Below, piece after piece: positions 58,601 through 64,000 of a DNA stretch of 64,000 nt. Origin of the DNA: Streptomyces himalayensis subsp. himalayensis (GTDB lineage: Bacteria; Actinomycetota; Actinomycetes; Streptomycetales; Streptomycetaceae); assembly GCF_013778455.1 (NCBI RefSeq), contig NZ_JACEHE010000001.1:310001-374000 (forward strand), read 5' to 3'. The notes beneath the pieces are model-generated. The model was not told the origin of the DNA and did no database searches. It was given only the letters and a program-made list of their open reading frames with translations. Position 1 is the stretch's first letter. Every line of letters begins with the position of its first letter. Made by a program: the position numbers and the translations under genes.

Positions 58601-60034
58601 ATGGAATTCAAGGGGAGGGTGGCTGACCTGGATCTGCTGGCTCGACAGCTGGGCCTGGTGATCGAGGGCGCGGGTGCCACCCGTGGGCAGGCAGTGATCA
58701 TGACCGGGCGGCGCCGGGTGGGGAAGTCTCGCCTGGTCCAGGAGTTCTGTGACCGGTCCCGGGTTCCGTACGTGGTCTTCCAGGCGACCCGGGGCCGCAA
58801 CGCCGTGGCCGAGCGGGCGGACTTCACTGGGGCGCTCGCCCAGTCCGCCCTGCCGGGAGCGGAGCTGGTGGCCGGGCTGCAGGCCGCGGATTGGAATCAG
58901 GCGCTGCGCTCACTGGCCGTCGCGGTTCCGGACGACGCCCCGAGCATCGCGGTGATCGACGAGGTGCCGTGGCTGGTTGAGCAGGACGCGGAGTTCGAGG
59001 GGGCTCTGCAGACCGTCTGGGACCGTCACCTGTCCGCCAAGCCAGTCCTGCTCATCCTGGTCGGCAGCGACATGTCGGTGATGGAGGCGCTGCAGTTGTA
59101 TGGCCGCCCGTTCTTCGGGCGGGCGGCGAAGATGACTGTACGGCCACTGCACCTGGGCGATGTGCAGACCATGACCGGGCTGGATGCAGCGGACGCGGTG
59201 GACGCGCTGCTGATCACGGGAGGCTTTCCGGAAATCGTCCAGTCGTGGCGGCCCGGGATGGGCCGGGCGGACTTCCTGCGCGAGGCCGTGGCGAATCCGC
59301 TGTCTCCGCTCCTGGTGGCGGGCGAGCTGTCGCTGCTGGGGGAGTTCCCCGAGGCGTCACACTCGCGGGCGGTGCTGGAGGCGGTGGGCAGCGGCGAGCG
59401 GACCTTCTCCACCATCGCTGCACAGGCCGGGGGAACAGGTGCCCTGCCATCGGGCACGCTGTCCCCGCTGCTGAACACCCTGCAGGCCAAGCGGGTTCTG
59501 GCGGCCGACCTGCCGCTGTCCGCAAGGGCCGACACCAAGAACAAGCGCTACCGCATCGCCGATCCGTATCTCCGTTTCTGGCTGGCCTTCCTGCAGCGGG
59601 GTATCCCGCTCATCGAGCGCGGCCGGGGCGATCTTGCCCTGGAGCGCATCGAGCGGTCCTGGAACACCTGGCGGGGGCGCGCGGTCGAGCCGCTCATCCG
59701 CGAGTCGCTCCTGCGGCTGTTGCCCGACGAGCGATGGCCGGAGACTGAAGCGGTCGGCGGCTGGTGGAACCGGCAGAACAACCCCGAGATCGACCTGGTC
59801 GGCACCGACCGTGAACCCGTCGCGGGCGCGGTGCACTTCGTCGGCTCCATCAAGTGGCTGGAGTCCCAGCCGTTCGGCCGGCGCGAATACGACGCCCTGG
59901 CTCGGGACGTACTCGCGGTGCCCGGTGCCGGGCGGGACACCCCGCTGGTCGCGGTGTCCCGTAGCGGTGTCGTCGGCAGTCTGCCGCTTGCGGCCCACTG
60001 GGGGCCTGAAGATCTGGTCCGCGTCTGGCAGTAG
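58601..60034 (+). CDS. Archaeal-type ATPase with DUF234 C-terminus
   Basis: A 477-residue AAA/STAND-like ATPase. Walker A is TGRRRVGKSRL (about residues 35-45) and Walker B is IAVIDEVPWL. A winged helix follows (TFSTIAAQAGGTGALPSGTLSPLLNTLQAKRVL). The C-terminal DUF234 part resembles a PD-(D/E)xK nuclease fold (NPEIDLVG then VGSIKW). ATG at 58601 has GAGGGG; a GTG 24 bp earlier is less likely. Such ATPases are widespread and mostly uncharacterised, some in mobile or defence loci, which fits the surroundings. Confidence 0.87.
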   Translation: MEFKGRVADLDLLARQLGLVIEGAGATRGQAVIMTGRRRVGKSRLVQEFCDRSRVPYVVFQATRGRNAVAERADFTGALAQSALPGAELVAGLQAADWNQALRSLAVAVPDDAPSIAVIDEVPWLVEQDAEFEGALQTVWDRHLSAKPVLLILVGSDMSVMEALQLYGRPFFGRAAKMTVRPLHLGDVQTMTGLDAADAVDALLITGGFPEIVQSWRPGMGRADFLREAVANPLSPLLVAGELSLLGEFPEASHSRAVLEAVGSGERTFSTIAAQAGGTGALPSGTLSPLLNTLQAKRVLAADLPLSARADTKNKRYRIADPYLRFWLAFLQRGIPLIERGRGDLALERIERSWNTWRGRAVEPLIRESLLRLLPDERWPETEAVGGWWNRQNNPEIDLVGTDREPVAGAVHFVGSIKWLESQPFGRREYDALARDVLAVPGAGRDTPLVAVSRSGVVGSLPLAAHWGPEDLVRVWQ

Positions 60035-60148
60035 CGGAGAGACGATGAGGCATGGGGTACGTGGCTCGGGATACCCAGTGCCGGTAGGCCTCCACCCAGG
60101 CCCACCCCTCAGGCGCGGGTTCGGGCAGCGGTAGGTCGAGGAGGCCGA

Positions 60149-60396
60149 TCGCCACGGCCATCTCCGACTGGGAGCCGCGCGCCACCACCGACCCGGACCG
60201 CATCACCGCCGCGTGGTCCGTCGCCGCCTTCAACGTCGGCATCGCCACCGGCCCCTCCGGTCTGGTCGTCATCGACCTGGACCGGCCCAAGCATGCCGCC
60301 GACACCCCGCCGGCCGCTTGGGCCGAGCACGGCGTCACCGACGGCGCCGACGTGCTCGCCGTGCTCTGCGAGCGCCACGGCCAGCCCAAGGACGCG
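60149..60396 (+). pseudogene. Prim-pol N-terminal fragment (bifunctional primase/polymerase)
   Basis: In frame from about 60149 the DNA encodes TAISDWEPRATTDPDRITAA, FNVGIATGPSGLVVIDLDRP and GVTDGADVLAVLCERHGQP, the N-terminal region of the primase/polymerase domain used for replication of actinomycete integrative elements. There is no clear start and the protein ends after about 80 residues, where the reading passes into an integrase in a different frame. Confidence 0.8.
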
Positions 60397-60704
60397 TCTT
60401 CGGCAACGAGCGCGGGGGAGTGGTCGGCTCATCCACCTACTGGCGGGTGTGGGAGGAAGCGCGGGAGTACGCGCTCCCGCCGGAGCGCATCGACTCGCCG
60501 TTGGCCGGACGCCCGTACGACCTGCGGCATGCGTGTATCACACGGTGGCTGAACGCTGGGGTGCCAATCGCTGAAGTGGCCCGCCGAGTCGGCAACTCCC
60601 CGGAGGTGATTCATCGCCGGTATCACGGCTGTATTGACGGCCACGAGGAAGCTGCCAACGCGAAGATTACAAAGGCACTGGAGGAAGAAGGCGACATCGC
60701 CTAG
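60397..60704 (+). pseudogene. C-terminal fragment of an AICE-type tyrosine integrase
   Basis: Encodes VFGNERGGVVGSSTYWRVWEEA, then RPYDLRHACITRWLNAGVPI and NSPEVIHRRYHGCIDGHEEA, the catalytic end of pSAM2-like integrases with the second Arg box (RHACITRW) and the nucleophile Tyr in HRRYHGCI. The N-terminal two thirds including the first catalytic Arg are missing. It is joined directly to the primase fragment, so it cannot be functional. Confidence 0.88.
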
Positions 60705-60721
60705 CGGCTCAAATGGCCGCC

Positions 60722-60760
60722 TACGCGCTGGGGCCGGGCATTGCCCGGCCCCAGCGCGTA
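60722..60760. terminator. Long perfect hairpin after the integrase fragment
   Basis: TACGCGCTGGGGCCGGGCA and TGCCCGGCCCCAGCGCGTA are exact complements with a single base between, giving a 17-bp stem and small loop. It follows the integrase stop by 18 bp and precedes the convergent membrane gene. No T run, but the position suits a bidirectional terminator. Confidence 0.8.
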
Positions 60761-60874
60761 CTACTCACTATTGATTGGCGCGGCCCCCCTTCCGCCCGGA
60801 GCTTCCCCTTCTTCGCCGACGGGAGGGCGGTACGCGTCACCTCTCGCTGCTGGGGAAGTTCCGGAATGTGGGAA

Positions 60875-61957
60875 TCATCGTTCGTGGGATGCGTTCCTCG
60901 GGTCCTGCGGCCGAACCTGCGGAGAACCGGACTTCCGGCCTGCATTCCAGGCGGCGGCTTCTTGCAGCACGTGGAGCAGCTTGGGATCCCAGTTCGCTCC
61001 GAACCAACTGCGCAACATTCGGGGGTAGGAGAGTCCCAGGCCGAGGATGGACGGGGCGAGCATGACTTCTCCCTCGCCCGTCTGCAGGATGATCACCTGC
61101 TGGGTCAGCCAGCGTTTTGTCCGTTTCGTCCGTACACCGGTGACTCGACCGAGAGGGAGGACGATCGAGTTGGGACAGGTAAAGGCCTGGCGATAGCGGT
61201 CGCGCTCCTGTCTGACACAGCGCACCACCAGTTCCCCGATGATTGACATGCCTATGATCCAACGCCAGTAGTCCCGCAAGTAGTAGAGCCAAGGTAGGCC
61301 AGCCCCCTGCCCCACGGCCGGAGGAACGCGCTGTGGCGGTGTGCGCCAGTCGGTAAGGAAGACCAGCCAGTCGGGATAGACCAGCAGGCGGCCGAACGGC
61401 ATGCGTGTGGAGTAGTGGATATCGCTTTTCATCCTCGGTCTGAAGTCAAAACGGAGTTCACTGCAAACGAATCCATGGCACTGGCGACGCAGTAGGGGCA
61501 TAGGTGTGAGCATCGGCTCCCACAGGAAGTGCACGAATGCCTTGAGGTCTGCGTCTGCCCTGCCTAGTGGTTTGCCCGCAGCCGCGAGATTCGGCCGAGC
61601 GGCCGGGGAAGGATCTTCGAACTCCTTGGCCTTCGGAACTTCCGGCAGTGCTACGGCCAGCGCCGCGTAGACGACAACAAAGACGAACAGCAGCTGCCAG
61701 CGAAGGGTCATGAACCAGACGGTGATGAATACATAAGCCACCCGCAATCCCCAAGCGGGAACAGCAAGCCTACGGGCAATTCCGGCAAGTGTGCCGGATA
61801 TGATCCGGCCGTGACGGGCCCGCCAGAAAGCATTTCTTCTCCGAAAGCCGCGCACGTCCTCGCGATTCTGCCGGCTCTCTAGTATGTGAGACTGCTGCGG
61901 GCGATTTTTCGGCCCCGATCTGGACGACCATCCGGGTTGACTTTGACGGGAAGTCAT
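60875..61957 (-). CDS. PspC-like membrane protein, unknown role
   Basis: A 360-residue protein. Residues about 45-105 contain a PspC-type module (GRIISGTLAGIARRLAVPAWGLRVAYVFITV, a Gly-Ala-rich then hydrophobic pair) with two membrane helices. The rest is soluble and unassigned, with one more hydrophobic stretch (WRWIIGMSIIGELVV). ATG at 61957 has GAGGAA. Base use is clearly less GC-biased than flanking core genes, consistent with acquisition. I do not recognise a fuller family. Confidence 0.72.
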   Translation of the reverse strand: MTSRQSQPGWSSRSGPKNRPQQSHILESRQNREDVRGFRRRNAFWRARHGRIISGTLAGIARRLAVPAWGLRVAYVFITVWFMTLRWQLLFVFVVVYAALAVALPEVPKAKEFEDPSPAARPNLAAAGKPLGRADADLKAFVHFLWEPMLTPMPLLRRQCHGFVCSELRFDFRPRMKSDIHYSTRMPFGRLLVYPDWLVFLTDWRTPPQRVPPAVGQGAGLPWLYYLRDYWRWIIGMSIIGELVVRCVRQERDRYRQAFTCPNSIVLPLGRVTGVRTKRTKRWLTQQVIILQTGEGEVMLAPSILGLGLSYPRMLRSWFGANWDPKLLHVLQEAAAWNAGRKSGSPQVRPQDPRNASHER

Positions 61958-62392
61958 TTCGGTATTCCTCGCTGCGGTGGCGCATTGCCCTCTATAGCGG
62001 TGATACCGCGGGATCTAGGGGCTACGTCGGAAGCCGCTCGACCCCCCGGACATCATTTTCATCGATGTCCCCAAGGTACGTGAGGCGCCATGGCAGTGGA
62101 AGCGTCGAATTTCTCCGGCAACCTCAGCTCCGCGGATTCGATCACCCCAGGGCCGTATGTGTTCCGTGGGGTCGAAATCCTTGGCGGAGAGACGGGAGCT
62201 GGCGCGCATCAGTGAACGGCGGAAAGCGGCGAGGCCGTGGAACGATCCTGCCCCCAGCCTTACCTGTCGCCGGGTGGGCCTACCCCTGCCGGCAGATGAC
62301 GGCCTCGCCCGGGGACCGCTCGGCCTGATGCCGTGGAGGCAACCTTCCGTGTGTCGGAGGTGTGTCGTGAACCCCGAGAGGCAACGAGAGAG
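61958..62392. other. Gap between the island and tRNA-Arg
   Basis: No confident gene. A 41-codon frame from ATG 62090 (MAVEASNFSGNLSSADS then TPGPYVFRGVEILGGETG) has a weak GAGG site and an overlapping second frame, but no family match. Treated as non-coding or as decayed accessory DNA. Confidence 0.45.
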
Positions 62393-62423
62393 AGCGAGAG
62401 TCAGTAAGACTGACTCCCGCTCT
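62393..62423 (-). terminator. Terminator of tRNA-Arg
   Basis: GAGCGAGAGTCAGT and ACTGACTCCCGCTC pair over 14 bp with one mismatch and a three-base loop. On the minus strand this stem lies 56 bp past the tRNA end and is followed by TCTCTCTCGTT, which is pyrimidine-rich. Confidence 0.7.
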
Positions 62424-62478
62424 GTCATGTCGGCATTCGCCCTGGTCAGAGCTTGATTCTTGCTGGCTGACTGGCGAG

Positions 62479-62550
62479 TGCCCCCGGCAGGATTCGAACC
62501 TGCGCACACGGCTCCGGAGGCCGTTGCTCTATCCCCTGAGCTACGGGGGC
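62479..62550 (-). tRNA. tRNA-Arg (anticodon CCG)
   Basis: The minus strand folds as a cloverleaf: acceptor GCCCCCG with CGGGGGC and discriminator A, D arm GCTC-AGGGGATA-GAGC, anticodon arm CGGCC-TCCGGAG-GCCG region with anticodon CCG, and T arm CAGG-TTCGAAT-CCTG. It decodes CGG. CCA is not encoded. tRNA genes of this kind are common integration sites for actinomycete elements, and the accessory region lies directly downstream of its 3' end. Confidence 0.95.
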
Positions 62551-62845
62551 GTGTCGGTCGCGTGTGGCGGCGACGGGTAGAACCCTACCAGCTCTTGGGG
62601 GCTCCTCATGAACAGGTATTTCGGCGGGGTTTCTTCGAAGCCGCGGGCTTGACGGCCTGGCGCGGGCGGCGGGCTCAGGAGTCACCTTTGTCCCATCAGC
62701 ACCTCAGAAATCAGTGCGGCCACACATCTCTGCAGAGGCCATACCCCGCTGTTGCGTCACGGAGCGTTGTCTCGGCCACACGTACGGCCTTACCCCGCAA
62801 GGGGCGGAAGTAGGGAAAACCCGGACGCGGCCGCCTGGGCGGACC

Positions 62846-62851
62846 TACCCT
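62846..62851 (+). promoter_or_regulatory. -10 box of a leaderless promoter (response regulator)
   Basis: TACCCT (form TANNNT) ends six bases before the GTG at 62858, so transcription should begin at the start codon. No ribosome site precedes the GTG. Confidence 0.6.
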
Positions 62852-62857
62852 CGATGT

Positions 62858-63349
62858 GTGCCAGGCGTGTCCGGTCGGGTGCTTGTTGTCGATGACAACA
62901 AGGTCATCCGGCAGCTGATCAGGGTCAACCTCGAGCTGGAGGGCTTCGAGGTCGTGACCGCGGCAGATGGTGCCGAGTGCCTTGACGTCGTTCAGCAGGT
63001 CCGCCCCGACGTCGTCACGCTCGACGTCGTCATGCCCCGCCTCGATGGGCTCCGCACCGCCGCCCGGCTGCGTTCCGAGCCTCGTACGCGGGATCTGCCC
63101 CTTGTGATCGTCAGCGCCTGTACGCAGTACGAGGTCGAGAACGGGCTCGACATCGGCGTGGACGCCTTCCTCGCCAAGCCCTTCGAGCCCGCCGAACTCG
63201 TTCAGACCGTTCGGCAGTTGATCGAGCGCGAGCGGCGTGGGGATGGTGGAGAGGCCGAGGTCGGGGGTGGTGGGGACCCTGACGCGGAGGGCGAGGCCGG
63301 GGCCGGTTCCGGTGTTGCGACAGAGCGTGCGGGGCGCACCGGCGCCTAG
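62858..63349 (+). CDS. Single-domain response regulator (CheY-like)
   Basis: A 163-residue receiver protein. The acidic pocket is LVVDDNKV, the phospho-acceptor Asp is in VVTLDVVMPRLDGL, Ser in VIVSACTQYEV replaces the more common Thr-Ala form, and Lys is in FLAKPFEP. A Gly/Glu-rich tail of about 40 residues replaces any DNA-binding domain. It sits in the conserved streptomycete neighbourhood between tRNA-Arg and nrtL. GTG at 62858 is inferred from the receiver start and the leaderless promoter. Confidence 0.88.
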   Translation: MPGVSGRVLVVDDNKVIRQLIRVNLELEGFEVVTAADGAECLDVVQQVRPDVVTLDVVMPRLDGLRTAARLRSEPRTRDLPLVIVSACTQYEVENGLDIGVDAFLAKPFEPAELVQTVRQLIERERRGDGGEAEVGGGGDPDAEGEAGAGSGVATERAGRTGA

Positions 63350-63533
63350 CGTGTTGGGCCGTGTTGGGCAGGTCGGCGCCTAGCGTGTTGGGCCGTGTAG
63401 GGCACGCCGGCGCCTGATCCCTCCTCATTCGGGATCCCTCCTCACTCGGGTCCCTCCTGATTCGGATCTCTGACTGCCGGTCCACATTCCGGAACCCCCG
63501 AAACCGACTCGCCTACCCACCCCCCTCCTCCCA

Positions 63534-63539
63534 TACGCT
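63534..63539 (+). promoter_or_regulatory. -10 box of a leaderless promoter (nrtL)
   Basis: TACGCT is followed by exactly seven bases and then the GTG at 63547, the standard spacing for a leaderless actinomycete transcript. No ribosome site is present. Confidence 0.65.
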
Positions 63540-63546
63540 TGTCCCC

Positions 63547-64000
63547 GTGACCCCCGTCGAGCTCTCCCGTACCGTGCTGCGCGCCGTGCGCTGTGCTGTG
63601 GATGACGGGGAGCTAAGCGTGGTCGTGCCCGCACGGGTCGTGATCGAGCGGCCCAAGCCGGGCGGTAGCGGGGACTACGCCAGCAACGTCGCCCTGCAGC
63701 TCGCCCGTGACGCCGGCGCGCCGCCCCGGCACGTCGCCGAGGTTTTGCGGGCCCGGCTGCACAGCGCGCCCGGCATCGCCGACGTCGCGATCACCGGGCC
63801 CGGGTTCCTCAACTTCACCCTCGACGGGGCCGACGCCGCGCTCGTACGTGATGTTCTTGCGCAAGGGCTCCGGTACGGGCACAGCCTCGCCCTCGACGGC
63901 GAGCGGATCGAACTGCGTATCCCGGCGCACGAGCCGCGGGCCGAAGTCGTCGCCGATGCCGTCTCCCGCATCGTCGCCGCCCTCGGCGGACACACCGAGA
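63547..64000 (+). CDS. nrtL: ArgS-related anticodon-binding protein NrtL, 5' part
   Basis: The frame is open to the window edge (151 residues). It begins like the N-terminal tRNA-recognition domain of arginyl-tRNA synthetase: PVELSRTVLRAVRCAVDDGEL, IERPKPGGSGDYASNVALQLA and VAITGPGFLNFTLDG. Where ArgRS would continue into the VEFVSANPTGP catalytic start it instead reads RIELRIPAHEPRAEVVADAVSRIVAALG, as in NrtL, a streptomycete paralogue without the synthetase core. It lies beside tRNA-Arg. Truncated only by the window end. Confidence 0.85.
   Translation, partial: MTPVELSRTVLRAVRCAVDDGELSVVVPARVVIERPKPGGSGDYASNVALQLARDAGAPPRHVAEVLRARLHSAPGIADVAITGPGFLNFTLDGADAALVRDVLAQGLRYGHSLALDGERIELRIPAHEPRAEVVADAVSRIVAALGGHTE

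Noticed and set aside
59850..60389. Minus-strand frame opposite the ATPase end with LPEPAPEGWAWVEAYRHW
   Set aside because: Part of it reads protein-like but it overlaps the well supported ATPase and primase remnant; no recognisable domain.
62157..62456. 99-residue plus-strand frame before the tRNA
   Set aside because: No family pattern or ribosome site, and it runs across the tRNA terminator hairpin.

Overview
The window is chromosomal DNA of a high-GC actinomycete, almost certainly a Streptomyces. The signs are strong third-position G/C bias, many GTG starts and GTGA/ATGA overlaps, SARP, AfsA, XRE/DUF397 and BldA-era regulator families, a lysine-rich-tailed Ku, and an nrtL gene next to tRNA-Arg at the right edge. 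About 60 protein genes or gene remnants, one tRNA and one complete insertion sequence can be supported.

Region 1 (about 1.3-27.4 kb) is a biosynthetic locus built on a discrete, reducing type II polyketide synthase. It holds a malonyl-CoA:ACP transacylase, ACP, ketosynthase (Cys-His-His), chain-length factor (Cys replaced by Gln), two paired hotdog dehydratase subunits and an SDR ketoreductase. Next to these sits a translationally coupled AfsA-family enzyme with a HAD phosphatase, the kind of pair that makes butyrolactone, butenolide or furan units from a beta-keto acyl chain and dihydroxyacetone phosphate. A carotenoid-isomerase-like FAD oxidoreductase, a UbiA prenyltransferase, a SnoaL-like protein, a methyltransferase, an Sfp-type phosphopantetheinyl transferase, MFS and MMPL exporters, a secreted beta-propeller lactonase-like protein, and SARP, TetR, two MerR and one two-component regulator complete it. 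I infer a reduced (possibly polyene) acyl chain built by the PKS and possibly joined to a C3 unit by AfsA/HAD; the product is unknown. An IS630-type element lies about 24 bp in front of the prenyltransferase gene.

Region 2 (27.6-40.6 kb) is mixed: an exported membrane-anchored S1 protease, an MmyB-type regulator, a minus-strand P450-GT2-GT2-small peptide operon preceded by a repeat-encoded leader frame, a flavin hydroxylase, an HSL-type esterase, a PucR-type regulator and an exported alginate-lyase-like enzyme with a sortase signal. Several tandem repeat arrays lie between these genes.

Region 3 (40.7-54.8 kb) is catabolic. A PaaX regulator faces an aromatic-acid transporter, a salicylyl-CoA-5-hydroxylase-like monooxygenase, an NDP-forming acyl-CoA synthetase, an aryl-AMP ligase and a hydrolase: a likely CoA-dependent salicylate-type route. 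It is followed by a formamide module: zinc-ribbon FmdB, amide channel, formamidase and NAD formate dehydrogenase.

Region 4 (55-62.5 kb) is a degraded accessory island ending near tRNA-Arg. It has head-truncated remnants of a divergent anti-sigma/XRE pair, a DUF397 gene, a TOPRIM protein, an antitoxin-PIN pair, an ATPase-DUF234 protein and a scar joining a prim-pol fragment to an integrase C-terminus. Region 5 (62.5-64 kb) is conserved core: tRNA-Arg, a single-domain response regulator and nrtL (cut by the window edge), the last two with leaderless-type promoters.

A theme across the window is tandem repetition. In-frame repeats (18, 21, 24 and 27 bp) sit right at translationally coupled gene junctions, while repeats of 16, 22 and 50 bp sit in non-coding gaps.
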